A stretch of DNA of 64,000 nucleotides from an uncultured Oscillospiraceae bacterium (GTDB lineage: Bacteria; Bacillota; Clostridia; Oscillospirales; Oscillospiraceae). The stretch's first letter is position 1, and each line of letters opens with the position of its first letter. The stretch lies in assembly GCA_934622035.1 (NCBI GenBank), contig CAKTVG010000005.1, positions 55,358 to 119,357 of the forward strand, in the 5' to 3' direction. This document shows positions 52,077 to 61,350 of this stretch, piece after piece. The position numbers and the translations under genes were made by a program. The notes under the pieces were generated by a model. That model made no database searches. It worked only from the letters and a program-made list of their open reading frames with translations, and was not told the origin of the DNA.

Positions 52077-53501
52077 TCAGTTGCCGTTGTCCACGACGTA
52101 GAGCTCGCGAACCGCGTTGGGGTCGGCGGGCTTCTTCGGCGCTTCTGCGGGCTTGGGGTTGTTGCGGGCTTCCATGAACTTTCGGGCAACCTGCGGGAAC
52201 AGGGCGTAGGAAAGCACGTCCTCTTCGCAGCGCGCGATGTCCTTGGACTCCTCGCGGTACTTCTCCAGCTCCGGCTCGAGCAGATCGGCAGGACGGCAGG
52301 TGATGACCTTGTCGTCGCCGATGCACTTGTGACGGACTTCCTCATTGACTTCGCCGGGCAGCTTGCCGTACTCGCCGCGGAGCAGACCCTTGGATTCCTT
52401 GGGAACCATCTTGTAGCGCTCGCCGCCGATGACGTTCATAACGGCCTGCGTGCCGACGATCTGGCTGGTCGGAGTGACCAGGGGAGGATAGCCGAAGTCC
52501 TTGCGGACACGCGGCACCTCGGCCAGAACCTCGTAGTACTTGTCCTCGGCACCGGCCTGCTTGAGCTGGCCGAGCATGTTGGAAAGCATGCCGCCGGGAA
52601 CCTGATACATCAGAGCCTTGGTGTCGACGCCCAGAACCTTGGGATCCAGATAGCCTTCCTTCTTCAGCCGGTCGGCGACCTTGCGGAAGTGCGTTGCAGC
52701 CTCGTTCAGCTTGACCAAGTCGAGGCCGGTGTCGCGGTCGGTACCCTGAAGGGTGGCGACGAGGGACTCGGTGGCGGGCTGAGAGGTGCCGTTTGCGAGG
52801 GGAGACAGAGCACAGTCAACAATGTCGACGCCTGCCTGGCAGGCCATCAGGTTGACCATGTCGCCGGTACCAGCGGTATTGTGGGTGTGCAGATGGATGG
52901 GGATGGTGACATTGTCCTTCAGCTTGCGGACAAGATCATAGGCATGGAAGGGCAGAAGCAGGTTTGCCATATCCTTAATGCAGATGGAATCTGCACCCAT
53001 CTTTTCCAGCTCCTTGGCAATGTTGACGAAGTACTCGTCGTTGTGTACGGGGCTGACGGTGTAGCTCAGAGCGACTTCGGCCCAGCCGCCGTACTTCTTG
53101 ACGCTTTCCACGGCCTTGCGCAGGTTACGGATATCATTCAGCGCGTCGAAGACACGGACGACGTCGATGCCGTTCTCAATGGACTTCTGGCAGAATTCCT
53201 CAACGACGTCGTCAGCATAGTGCTTGTAGCCGAGGATGTTCTGGCCGCGGAAGAGCATCTGGAGCTTGGTCTTGGGCATGTGTGCCTTGAGGGTGCGCAG
53301 GCGCTCCCACGGATCCTCGTTCAGGAAGCGCATGCAGACGTCGAACGTCGCGCCGCCCCAGCACTCAAGGGACCAGTAGCCCATGTTGTCCAGCAGTTCG
53401 CAGGCTGGGAGCATATCCTCGATGCGCATACGCGTTGCAGCCTGAGACTGGTGCGCGTCGCGGAGGATGGTCTCCGTAATCATCAAAGGTTTCTTTTCCA
53501 T
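52077..53501 (-). CDS. oadA: Oxaloacetate decarboxylase alpha subunit (carboxyltransferase)
   Basis: 474 residues. Seen: TETILRDAHQS with metal Asp, FRGQNILGYKHY, CIKDMANLL with the carboxylated Lys, HTHNTAGTG with metal His, and the PYC_OADA C-terminal domain. The usual C-terminal biotin domain is absent; a separate biotin carrier is encoded two genes upstream. Transfers CO2 from oxaloacetate to biotin. A closely related carboxyltransferase role (pyruvate carboxylase subunit B) is possible, but oadB and oadG next to it favour the sodium-pumping decarboxylase. Confidence 0.93.
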   Translation of the reverse strand: MEKKPLMITETILRDAHQSQAATRMRIEDMLPACELLDNMGYWSLECWGGATFDVCMRFLNEDPWERLRTLKAHMPKTKLQMLFRGQNILGYKHYADDVVEEFCQKSIENGIDVVRVFDALNDIRNLRKAVESVKKYGGWAEVALSYTVSPVHNDEYFVNIAKELEKMGADSICIKDMANLLLPFHAYDLVRKLKDNVTIPIHLHTHNTAGTGDMVNLMACQAGVDIVDCALSPLANGTSQPATESLVATLQGTDRDTGLDLVKLNEAATHFRKVADRLKKEGYLDPKVLGVDTKALMYQVPGGMLSNMLGQLKQAGAEDKYYEVLAEVPRVRKDFGYPPLVTPTSQIVGTQAVMNVIGGERYKMVPKESKGLLRGEYGKLPGEVNEEVRHKCIGDDKVITCRPADLLEPELEKYREESKDIARCEEDVLSYALFPQVARKFMEARNNPKPAEAPKKPADPNAVRELYVVDNGN

Positions 53502-53519
53502 AATGAACGTACCTCCTTA

Positions 53520-54938
53520 TCAGCCGAACAGAGCGATAAATACGCCTGCGGCAACGGCGGAGCCGATAACACCGGCAACGTTCGGACCCATGGCGTGCAT
53601 GAGCAGGAAGTTGCCCGGATCTGCGCGCTGGCCTTCCTTCTGGGAGACGCGAGCGGCCATCGGAACTGCGGAAACTCCGGCGGAGCCGATGAGCGGGTTG
53701 ATCTTCTTGCCCTCCGGCAGGAAGAGGTTCATGAACTTGGCAAGCAGGACGCCGCCGGCAGTGCCGCCCATGAAGGCGATAACGCCGAGAACGATGATGC
53801 CGAGGGTTTCGAGCTTGAGGAAGGTACCGGCCTTTGCAGTCGCACCGACGGAGACACCGAGGAAGATAACGACGATGTTCATCAGAGCGTTCTGGGAGGT
53901 CTCGGACAGACGATCCACGACGCCGCACTCACGGAACAGGTTGCCGAGCATCAGGCAGCCGACCAGAGAGGTTGCGGACGGAACCAGCAGAGCGACAAAA
54001 GCGGTAACGGCGATCGGGAAGATGATCTTTTCCTTCTTGGAAACGGTACGCAGGGAATCCATGCGGATGAGGCGTTCCTTCTTGGTGGTCAGAGCGCGCA
54101 TGATGGGCGGCTGGATGACCGGAACGAGCGCCATGTAGGAATAGGCAGCGATAGCAATCGGCCCGAGGTATTCGGGCGCGAGACGGGAGGTGACATAAAT
54201 TGCGGTCGGGCCGTCTGCGCCGCCGATGATGCCGATGGAAGCGGCAAGACGCTGCATGTTTTCGAGAACGGGGCCGCCCAACTTCAGCGCCATTGCGCCG
54301 AGGAAGGCGATGAAGATACCAAGCTGAGCGGCAGCGCCGAGCAGGAGGCTCTTCGGGTTGGCAATCAGCGGGCCAAAGTCGGTCATGGCGCCGACGCCGA
54401 TGAAAATCAGGCAGGGATAAACGCCGAGCTTGACACCCAGATACAGGATATCGATCAGACCGGCGGACTCCTGAGAACCGTTGGACAGCGTGACGCCGTC
54501 GCGGATGAGATCCCAGTGGACATGGCCGTCCTTGAAGATTTCTTCATGGAACATGCCTGCGCCGGGCAGGTTCGTCAGCAGAATGCCGAAGGCAATGGGC
54601 AGGAGCAGCAGGGGCTCAAAGCCCTTGACAATGGCGAGATACATCAGCCCAAAAGAGATGACAATCATAACGATGGACTGCCAGTCCGCGTTGCGGATGA
54701 GCATCATGATGCCGGTCTGCTCAAGAAAATTCATAAGCGCTTCGTCGTTGGACTGCGCACCCTTGGTTTCGACGGGAGCGGCCGCGTCAACGCTCATCGT
54801 GACGCTGATGGCAGTGCTGCCTTCCTGTGCAGGCGCTTCCTCCGCGCCCGCCCAGAGGACGAAGCACATGCAGACGAGGAAAGCCAGCACGAGCATGGCT
54901 ACCATCGCTCTGTGCAGCTTTTTATTGTTTTTGAACAT
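53520..54938 (-). CDS. oadB: Sodium-pumping decarboxylase beta subunit
   Basis: 472 residues, about ten membrane helices. Seen: the conserved beta-subunit regions GVKLGVYPCLIFIGVGAMTDFGPL, GIIGGADGPTAIY (the central Asp helix) and NPLIGSAGVSAVPMAARV near the end. Decarboxylates carboxybiotin and drives Na+ export. It carries an N-terminal extension of about 75 residues with a signal-like helix (about 11-33) and an acidic segment, longer than the classical OadB start. ATG 54938 has AGGAG upstream. Lies 18 bases before oadA. Confidence 0.94.
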   Translation of the reverse strand: MFKNNKKLHRAMVAMLVLAFLVCMCFVLWAGAEEAPAQEGSTAISVTMSVDAAAPVETKGAQSNDEALMNFLEQTGIMMLIRNADWQSIVMIVISFGLMYLAIVKGFEPLLLLPIAFGILLTNLPGAGMFHEEIFKDGHVHWDLIRDGVTLSNGSQESAGLIDILYLGVKLGVYPCLIFIGVGAMTDFGPLIANPKSLLLGAAAQLGIFIAFLGAMALKLGGPVLENMQRLAASIGIIGGADGPTAIYVTSRLAPEYLGPIAIAAYSYMALVPVIQPPIMRALTTKKERLIRMDSLRTVSKKEKIIFPIAVTAFVALLVPSATSLVGCLMLGNLFRECGVVDRLSETSQNALMNIVVIFLGVSVGATAKAGTFLKLETLGIIVLGVIAFMGGTAGGVLLAKFMNLFLPEGKKINPLIGSAGVSAVPMAARVSQKEGQRADPGNFLLMHAMGPNVAGVIGSAVAAGVFIALFG

Positions 54939-54963
54939 AGCTTTCTCTCTCCTAAGCGCGAAA

Positions 54964-55314
54964 TTACGCGATGGTGCAGATGAGGGCCTGAGTCTCAACG
55001 GTGTCGCCCTTGCGGACATTGACGCCGGTGACCTTGCCGTCGCAGGGGGCCTGAATCTCATTTTCCATCTTCATGGCTTCGAGGATGACGAGAACGTCGC
55101 CCTTCTTGACGGTCTGGTTGTTCTGAACCTTGACGTCAAGAATGGTGCCGGGCATCGGAGCCTTGATCTGAGCGCCGGCTGCGGGAGCGGCGGAAACAGG
55201 AGCGGCAGGAGCTGCTGCGGGAGCGGCAGGGGCAGCGGAAACGGCAGATGCATCCATTTCCTCGACTTCGATCTCATAGACGGAGCCATTGACATTCACG
55301 CGGTACTTTTTCAT
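54964..55314 (-). CDS. Biotin carboxyl carrier protein of the decarboxylase
   Basis: 116 residues. Seen: a short N-terminal strand domain, an Ala/Pro-rich flexible linker (about 24-48), then a biotinyl domain with the EAMKM motif (biotinyl Lys82). Carries CO2 between OadA and OadB. Separate carriers of this kind occur in methylmalonyl-CoA and glutaconyl-CoA decarboxylases as well as some oxaloacetate systems. Between oadG and oadB. Confidence 0.95.
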   Translation of the reverse strand: MKKYRVNVNGSVYEIEVEEMDASAVSAAPAAPAAAPAAPVSAAPAAGAQIKAPMPGTILDVKVQNNQTVKKGDVLVILEAMKMENEIQAPCDGKVTGVNVRKGDTVETQALICTIA

Positions 55315-55340
55315 GTTTTTTCACCTTTCTGAACAAGTAA

Positions 55341-55607
55341 TTAGATTTTTTTGATGGAGACGATGCGAAGCGCGGATGCGTCAGTGCCGCTGGCTTCCGC
55401 GATGGCAGCGGAGACGGCAGCGACAAACTGCGGGCGGTTGGAGATGACCTGATCATTCGCAGCCGGTGCAGCTTTGGGGGCTTCCGCGGTTTCCTTCTTG
55501 CCGAGGTTCTTGCAGATCGCGCCGAGCAGGCTGCACAGCAGGATGATAAGCGTCAGCACGACAAAGACCGTGCACAGACCCATAACCACCACAAACCAGT
55601 TTTCCAT
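55341..55607 (-). CDS. oadG: Oxaloacetate decarboxylase gamma chain
   Basis: 88 residues: one N-terminal membrane helix (about 4-31) with the GLCTVFVVLTLIILL pattern of OadG, a short Ala/Pro-rich linker and a C-terminal VAAVSAAIAEASG segment. OadG holds the complex together and helps carboxyl transfer in characterised systems. First gene of the four-gene minus-strand operon; AAGGAGG before the ATG. Confidence 0.9.
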   Translation of the reverse strand: MENWFVVVMGLCTVFVVLTLIILLCSLLGAICKNLGKKETAEAPKAAPAANDQVISNRPQFVAAVSAAIAEASGTDASALRIVSIKKI

Positions 55608-55778
55608 AGTTTTCCTCCTTGCTTACGGCGGTGGTCGCCGCCTTTATTTTTACTTTGGAGCCGCAGAAAATCCACTGTGGCGGACGCTGACTGTTACCGC
55701 CCGCCGGTTGATTTGATTGGAGGCTCCCTAAAAAATCTACGATCGGGGGTTCGCCAGAGGGTAGAATTTTTACGGGGT

Positions 55779-58658
55779 TCAGGAAATCGTGAAGTCCGTG
55801 CGCTTGAGCAGCGCATGGTTCACATAGACTTCCAGCGTGTAATCGCCGGATTTGCCGGGATTGGGGATGGTGCTCGTGTGGCGCTGATCGTACCACATAT
55901 CGTTCCAGCTGCGGCTGTCGGAGGCGTCGCTGACGGGGTTGCCGTCGGCGTCGCGGATGACGTAGAGAATCTGCACCGTATCGTCGGAACGGTTCCGGCT
56001 GGCAACCTGAAGACAGAGCGCAATCTCCTCGTCGGCGGAGAAGGTGCTCTTGCTTGTGGCCAGCGACAGGTAGTTCCAGCTGCTTCCGCTGGGCTTTTCC
56101 CAAAGGGAAACATAGGTGTTGCCGGGTGTCACGCCATAGGCGTCCATGGTGTCGGTTGCGGGCGTCGAGACGGTAGTCTGCGTGCTGCCGAAGACCTCTG
56201 AGCCGTCTGCGGGCTGGAGCGAGAGCTTGTAGGTTGCTTCCGGGATCGTGTTCGTCAGCGTGACGGAGGTGCCGCTTGCCTCTGCGATGGCGGGATCGTG
56301 CAGGCTGGTCGTCGTGCCGTAGGAGACGTACCAGCCGCCGGCGGGCGTGCCGGAAACGGCATCCCAGGAAACGCGGATCGTGCCGTCGGCGCCTGCCGAG
56401 GCGGAGAGGTTGGAAACGACAACGGGATTTGCCGGAAGTACGCAGGTCATGGGCGCGGACATGCCGGGCGCGCTGATTGTGAAGCGGTATTCTCTGGAAA
56501 GGTCGGGGACGCTGACCGTGATGGTAGGCTCGGTTACGGTTTCGGAGACGGTGGTGAAGCCGTCTGCCTCACAGGTGACCTGCCAGGCGGAGGGGAGGTT
56601 TGCGCCGGGCGTCCAACTCAGCGTCAGGGAATTGCTGCTGACGTTCGGGAAGGTATAGGCGTCAATCTTTACCAGCGGCAGAACGTCAATCTCCACGGAG
56701 GTGCTGCCGGAGAGGTAGATATCCTCGCTGCTTTCCAGCGTGAAGGTGTACTTTTGGTTGAGCGTGAGACCGGTAACGGTTGCCGTGGTGCCGGTAAAGG
56801 CGGTGCTTCCCGTCGCGCCGGAGGAATCCCGGTAGGAAAGCGACCACTGCACGGGCGCGGGGCCGGTATAGGACAGTGAGAGCTGCACCGAGCCGTCCTC
56901 CTCGCCGAGCATGGCGGTAAAATCGGTGATCTCCGTGGACTCCGGTGTCGTGAGGTCGAGCTTCTTCACGCTCGCGCCGGACAGGCGGTGGCGGCCTGTT
57001 GCGGTCACGGAGACGGTGTAGCCGGTGTTTTCCTCCAGACCGGTGAACGTGTACTGATTTTCCACACGCGTGGCGGGGTATGCGTTGCCGTGCTTATCCG
57101 TGCAGGTTACGATGTAGTGCGAGGGATCCGCCTTGCTGTCTACCTCAAGAACGATCTGCTCCGTGGTGGAGCTGACGACACGCAGAGAGGTAACTCTGAC
57201 GAAGTACCAGCTGAAGACGAAATAGATGGCTGCGCCGAAGAGCACGAGAATTCCGAGAACGATGCACAGGGAGGCGGCGAAGGGCATTTTGCGCTTGGGC
57301 TTTTCCTCCGGCTCTGCGGGCTCCTCCGGTGTATCGACATAGGCCGGAGGCGTGTCCGGCTCCTCATCCGTCGGTTCGGGAATATCGGGCGTTTCTTCCC
57401 CGACGACGCCGGAAAGCGAAGCAAGGAAGTCGTCCAGATCCATCTGATTGGGATCCTGCTCATCCTCTATGGTCAACGGCGCTGCCTGTGAGGCGGGCTG
57501 CTCCTTCGGTTCAGCGGGCGTTTCGGCAGCTTCCTGCTTTACAGCGGGCTTCTCGGGCTTGGGCTGCGCGGCGGATTCCTCCACGTCTGCCTCTGTGCCG
57601 CCGCCGGAAAGGTCTGGGGCAAAGCTTTGACGGAAGGTCTCGTCCTGCTCCACCTTGAAGTGAACCGGTTCCTCCGGCTCCTCTTCCGCTGCATCCGGCA
57701 GGACAGGCAGAGGCGCAGTGACAATGGGCGGAACGATCAGCGTGTCTGAAAGCTCGTTGCGCTGCATGTAGTACATCAGCGCCTGCCGCAGCTCCTCCGG
57801 CGTCTGGAAGCGCGACTCCGGCGCGGGGGCGCAGGCCTTGAGAATGATGGCAGAAAGCTCATAGTCGGCATACAGCGGCGTGGGCATGGCTTTGCCGGTC
57901 AGGCGAAGCTTGTCCGCCATGCCGGGCTCGGTGTGCTCGTCCTCAAAGGGGCCGTGATTGCCGTTATAAATGCGGTAGAGCAGCATGCCGAGGGAATAGA
58001 GATCGATGGTCGGGTTTGGCGCGGCCATGAGATCGGAAAGCTCCGGCGCGGAATAGGGGCCGAGATACGCCTCCGGAACGGTGGCATACTTCAGATCCTC
58101 CAGTGCCGTCAGGCCAAGATCACCGAGCAGGAAGCGCCCGGAGGAGGTCAGAAAGACGTTTTCCGGCTTTAGGTTGGAGAAAAGGTAGCCCGCCTCGCGG
58201 CACGCGGCCAGCGCAGAGCAGAGATCCAGTCCCAGATTGACCGCGCGGAGATTCGTCATTGCGCTCTCGGCGATGACGGTATTAAGAGAAATCTGGCGGG
58301 GATAGAGAATGTAAACATCATACCCGACGCCACCCTCCATGGGTTCTACCTGGCAGCCCTTCGCGCCGAGAAAGTAGCCGGATTCTGCGAGCCTCTGCCC
58401 GGCGGCAACCTCGGCCTTGACGCCGTCCGCGACGGAGCCGTAGTAGCCGTTGACGGCAGGCTGATCAGGGTATGCGCCGGAAAGCAGCAGCGCGATGGTC
58501 TGCTTTTCGGAAGCGGGGATGGAGATGTGCTTTACGACGAAGCGTTCGCCTGAATCCTCCTGGCGGAGGGAGTAGCAGGTGCAGCCGTCGCGCCCGGGAA
58601 TCTCCTCTAAAACCGTCATGCGGTCCAGCAGAGGAGAGACCATTTTCAGCTCGGACAT
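55779..58658 (-). CDS. Membrane-anchored protein kinase-like protein (probable pseudokinase) with FN3-like ectodomains
   Basis: 959 residues. Residues 1-300 have a Hanks-type kinase fold: FVVK with Lys43, DLG at 180-182 in place of DFG, SAPE at 203-206 and DLYSLGMLLYRI. The catalytic loop reads FSNLKPEN (160-167) where HRDLKPEN is expected, so the catalytic Asp is Asn162 and the His/Arg are gone. An acidic Pro-rich linker (320-455) leads to one membrane helix (461-484) and about four FN3-like domains plus a C-terminal Ig-like domain outside the cell. The layout resembles PASTA kinases with FN3 as sensor. AAGGAGG before ATG 58658. No phosphatase gene adjoins it. It may sense or scaffold rather than phosphorylate. 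Confidence 0.88.
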   Translation of the reverse strand: MSELKMVSPLLDRMTVLEEIPGRDGCTCYSLRQEDSGERFVVKHISIPASEKQTIALLLSGAYPDQPAVNGYYGSVADGVKAEVAAGQRLAESGYFLGAKGCQVEPMEGGVGYDVYILYPRQISLNTVIAESAMTNLRAVNLGLDLCSALAACREAGYLFSNLKPENVFLTSSGRFLLGDLGLTALEDLKYATVPEAYLGPYSAPELSDLMAAPNPTIDLYSLGMLLYRIYNGNHGPFEDEHTEPGMADKLRLTGKAMPTPLYADYELSAIILKACAPAPESRFQTPEELRQALMYYMQRNELSDTLIVPPIVTAPLPVLPDAAEEEPEEPVHFKVEQDETFRQSFAPDLSGGGTEADVEESAAQPKPEKPAVKQEAAETPAEPKEQPASQAAPLTIEDEQDPNQMDLDDFLASLSGVVGEETPDIPEPTDEEPDTPPAYVDTPEEPAEPEEKPKRKMPFAASLCIVLGILVLFGAAIYFVFSWYFVRVTSLRVVSSTTEQIVLEVDSKADPSHYIVTCTDKHGNAYPATRVENQYTFTGLEENTGYTVSVTATGRHRLSGASVKKLDLTTPESTEITDFTAMLGEEDGSVQLSLSYTGPAPVQWSLSYRDSSGATGSTAFTGTTATVTGLTLNQKYTFTLESSEDIYLSGSTSVEIDVLPLVKIDAYTFPNVSSNSLTLSWTPGANLPSAWQVTCEADGFTTVSETVTEPTITVSVPDLSREYRFTISAPGMSAPMTCVLPANPVVVSNLSASAGADGTIRVSWDAVSGTPAGGWYVSYGTTTSLHDPAIAEASGTSVTLTNTIPEATYKLSLQPADGSEVFGSTQTTVSTPATDTMDAYGVTPGNTYVSLWEKPSGSSWNYLSLATSKSTFSADEEIALCLQVASRNRSDDTVQILYVIRDADGNPVSDASDSRSWNDMWYDQRHTSTIPNPGKSGDYTLEVYVNHALLKRTDFTIS

Positions 58659-58701
58659 CGAACATGCCTCCTTGAACTAAAACTCAAATTCTTGCAATTA
58701 T

Positions 58702-58730
58702 ATAATAGGATAAATTCGCGGAAAAAGCAA
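58702..58730 (-). promoter_or_regulatory. Promoter of the kinase-like gene
   Basis: Minus strand: TTGCTT (58730-58725), 17 bases, TATTAT (58707-58702). Confidence 0.7.
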
Positions 58731-58782
58731 CAGAATTCTTGACGAAATTGAGAGAAAAAAACAGACAGCTTTTCTCCGGCGC

Positions 58783-58815
58783 AAAAAAACGTCTCCGCCA
58801 TGTGTGCGGAGACGT
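58783..58815 (-). terminator. Terminator of the Nudix gene
   Basis: 10-bp stem with a seven-base loop and a seven-T run on the minus strand. Confidence 0.92.
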
Positions 58816-58833
58816 CCATTTTAATTGATTTAT

Positions 58834-59394
58834 TTACGGATTCAGCAGCCGCCGGTTCAGCTTGGAATAGATGCGTTTGACGAACCAGGGTTCTGTAGAG
58901 GCGCGGAGGGCGTCTTCGGGCGTGAACCAGCGCACACCGCTGTTCTCCGCTTCGCAGACGTGCAGGGGCTGGGTATCGTCGGCCTCCAGCAGATAGGTGA
59001 TATTCAGGTGCAGGTGGGATGAAACATATTCGCCGTGCTTCTCGTGACCGTCCACGGTCAGACATTCCAGAGAAAAAATGCGTTCGCTGACGGGGCGCAC
59101 CCGGCTCAGGCCGGTTTCTTCCCGGCATTCCTTCAGTGCCACGCGCAGCAGATTTTCGTCGCCGTCGGCGTGGCCGCCGCACCATGACCAGGAATCGTAG
59201 ATTTTATGATATACCATCAGCACGCGGCTGTGCGCCGGATTTGTTACCCATGCGGAGGCGGTCATATGCGCAATGCGGTTCGTGCGCAGAAAGGCGTCGG
59301 GGTTTTGTTCCAGAAAATCAAGGATGAGCGTGCGGTCGCGTTCCTCCTGCTCGTTTTCCGGACGATAAGCGAGAATCTCTTCATAAATTGACAT
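58834..59394 (-). CDS. Nudix hydrolase
   Basis: 186 residues. Seen: a Nudix box GGHADGDENLLRVALKECREETGL-type with the REx2EE core intact (about residues 73-95), preceded by a domain with HMTASAWVTN and VLMVYHKIYDSW. It resembles the many Nudix proteins of Firmicutes with unknown nucleotide or sugar-nucleotide substrates. Own terminator; it runs toward the kinase-like gene, which reads the same way. Confidence 0.9.
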   Translation of the reverse strand: MSIYEEILAYRPENEQEERDRTLILDFLEQNPDAFLRTNRIAHMTASAWVTNPAHSRVLMVYHKIYDSWSWCGGHADGDENLLRVALKECREETGLSRVRPVSERIFSLECLTVDGHEKHGEYVSSHLHLNITYLLEADDTQPLHVCEAENSGVRWFTPEDALRASTEPWFVKRIYSKLNRRLLNP

Positions 59395-59455
59395 GGCTTT
59401 TCGTCTCCTTCCTGCACCATTCTATCACAGAAGTGCGAAAAATCAATTGCGGCGG

Positions 59456-59484
59456 TTGTTTTTGGCGGCTCAAATTGCTATAAT
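59456..59484 (+). promoter_or_regulatory. Promoter of the radical SAM/HAD unit
   Basis: TTGTTT (59456-59461), 17 bases, TATAAT (59479-59484), TGC extended -10. Confidence 0.82.
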
Positions 59485-59511
59485 AAAGAAAAAGCTCGAA
59501 AGCGGACGATT

Positions 59512-60618
59512 ATGAAGAACCTCTCTATTATGATAAAGCCTGCGTCCTCGCTGTGCAACCTGCGATGCAGATACTGCTTTTATACGGATGTTGCGGAGCT
59601 GCGCCGGGTGCATTCCTTCGGCCGGATGACCGAGGAGACGACGCAGAGAATCCTTGCAACCATCCGCGCGGCGCTGGAGCCGGGAGACCGGCTGACGCTG
59701 GCCTTTCAGGGAGGGGAACCAACGCTGGCCGGGCTGAATTATTTCCGCCGTGTGACCGAAACGGTGCACGGATGGAACTCCGGGGCTTCCATCCGGTTTT
59801 CCCTTCAGACCAACGCTGTCCTGCTGGACGAGGAGTGGTGCCGCTTCCTGGCGCGGGAGGACTTCCTTGTGGGGATTTCCTGCGACCTCCTGCCGGAATG
59901 CCACGATGCCGCGCGCGTGGATGCGGGCGGCGCGGGCACCTATGCACAGGTGACGCGCGCAATCCGGCTTCTGGAAAAGCACGGTGTGCAATATAATGTT
60001 CTGTGTACGCTGACGAACCAGATTGCGCGGCATCCGCAGCAGGTCTGGAAGAAAATGGAGCAGCTCAAGCTGCAATATGTGCAGTTTACGCCCTGCCTGG
60101 CCGGGCTGGAATCGGCGAGCGATTATGCCCTCACGCCGCAGCGCTTTGCAAGCTTTTATACCCAGCTGTTCCGGCTGTGGTACGCAGAGATCCGGAAAGG
60201 AAATTACCGCAGCGTCAAGCTGTTTGACGACGTGGTCAATTTGCTTGCCTACGGTGTGCCAACTGCCTGCGGCATGGGCGGTGCGTGTCACCCGCAGCTT
60301 GTTGTCGAGGCAGACGGCAGCGTCTATCCCTGTGATTTCTATTGCCTGGAGGAGTACTGCCTCGGTAATCTGACGCAGAATTCCATCCGTGAGCTGCTTG
60401 CCGCTCCGGCTGCCGCGGCTTTCACCGGCCGGGCGCACACTGCGCCGGAAAAATGCAAAGACTGCCGTTTCGCTGCGTTCTGCGGCGGTGGCTGCAAAAG
60501 AATGCAGAAGGAAACCTGCTGTGCCGGCGGAGCACAGTTCTGCGGCTACGGCGCCTTTTTGGAGGAATGCCTGCCACAGCTGCTGGAAATCGCCCGGATG
60601 CAGCGAAGAAACAGATAA
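59512..60618 (+). CDS. Anaerobic sulfatase-maturase-like radical SAM/SPASM enzyme
   Basis: 368 residues. Seen: CNLRCRYC (CxxxCxxC, 4Fe-4S for SAM cleavage), AFQGGEPTL, and a C-terminal SPASM region with CGMGGAC, CDFYC, CKDC and CGGGC carrying two auxiliary clusters, as in anSME, which oxidises Cys or Ser of sulfatases to formylglycine. No sulfatase with a Cys/Ser-x-Pro-x-Arg motif is encoded in the window. A peptide-modifying SPASM role is possible too. The ribosome site before ATG 59512 is weak. Confidence 0.87.
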   Translation: MKNLSIMIKPASSLCNLRCRYCFYTDVAELRRVHSFGRMTEETTQRILATIRAALEPGDRLTLAFQGGEPTLAGLNYFRRVTETVHGWNSGASIRFSLQTNAVLLDEEWCRFLAREDFLVGISCDLLPECHDAARVDAGGAGTYAQVTRAIRLLEKHGVQYNVLCTLTNQIARHPQQVWKKMEQLKLQYVQFTPCLAGLESASDYALTPQRFASFYTQLFRLWYAEIRKGNYRSVKLFDDVVNLLAYGVPTACGMGGACHPQLVVEADGSVYPCDFYCLEEYCLGNLTQNSIRELLAAPAAAAFTGRAHTAPEKCKDCRFAAFCGGGCKRMQKETCCAGGAQFCGYGAFLEECLPQLLEIARMQRRNR

Positions 60619-60630
60619 AAGGAGAACAAT

Positions 60631-61239
60631 ATGGCGATTTGGAATATTGTGTTCGATATCGGAAATGTCCTGGCGGACTACCGCTGGGAGGGATATTTGC
60701 AGGACAAGGGCTTTTCCCCGGAAATGATTGCGCGCATTGCAAAGGCCTCCACGCTGAACCCTGCGTGGAACGAATACGATCGCGGCGTTCTGACCTCGGA
60801 GGAGGTCGTCGAGCTTTTTGTGCGCAACGATCCCGGAATCGAGAAGGAGCTGCACTTTGCCTTTGACAGCCTTGCGGGCATCATCCGCCCATTGGACTAC
60901 TCCGTCGCTTTTGTGCGCAGCCTGAAGGCGGCGGGCTATCATGCGTATTACCTTTCTAACTATTCCCAGCGGGCCTGGGAGGACTGCCCGGACGGCATGC
61001 CCTTCCTGCCGGAGATGGACGGCGGCATTTTTTCCTATCGCGTGCAGCTCATCAAGCCAGACCCCGCGATTTACCGCCTTTTGCTGTCGCGCTACGGCCT
61101 GAAGGCGGAGGAGTGCGTGTTTTTGGACGACCGTGCCGACAACGTCGAAGGGGCGCGGCGCGTTGGCATGCAGGGCATCGTGTTCCGTTCGCCGGAGCAG
61201 GCGCTGAGTGATCTGCGCAGGCTGGGTGTGACGATTTGA
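60631..61239 (+). CDS. HAD-superfamily hydrolase (YihX-like)
   Basis: 202 residues. Seen: motif I FDIGNVL (nucleophile Asp; DxG instead of DxD, as in YihX-type members), motif II YLSNYS, motif III Lys in LIKPDPAIY, and motif IV FLDDRADN. Family members such as YihX are sugar-phosphate phosphatases. AAAGGAG precedes the ATG. It follows the radical SAM gene by 12 bases, in the same unit. Confidence 0.9.
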   Translation: MAIWNIVFDIGNVLADYRWEGYLQDKGFSPEMIARIAKASTLNPAWNEYDRGVLTSEEVVELFVRNDPGIEKELHFAFDSLAGIIRPLDYSVAFVRSLKAAGYHAYYLSNYSQRAWEDCPDGMPFLPEMDGGIFSYRVQLIKPDPAIYRLLLSRYGLKAEECVFLDDRADNVEGARRVGMQGIVFRSPEQALSDLRRLGVTI

Positions 61240-61350
61240 GCCGCCGTGCGAAAAAAATAGTGCAATTATCAGAAATATGTGATAAGATATCAAAAAATGG
61301 AGAACCCTACTCCGATTGAAAATGCAGAAAGGAGCAAAGCATACGCAGGT

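Noticed and set aside
52065..54983. A 972-codon open frame on the plus strand
   Set aside because: It runs antisense to oadA and oadB, which have clear family motifs. Long antisense frames are expected in GC-rich coding DNA, and its protein shows no domain.
59512..60618. The anSME-like enzyme as maturase of the fused sulfatase-type domain at 39-42 kb
   Set aside because: That domain lacks the Cys/Ser-x-Pro-x-Arg substrate motif and appears to use Thr.
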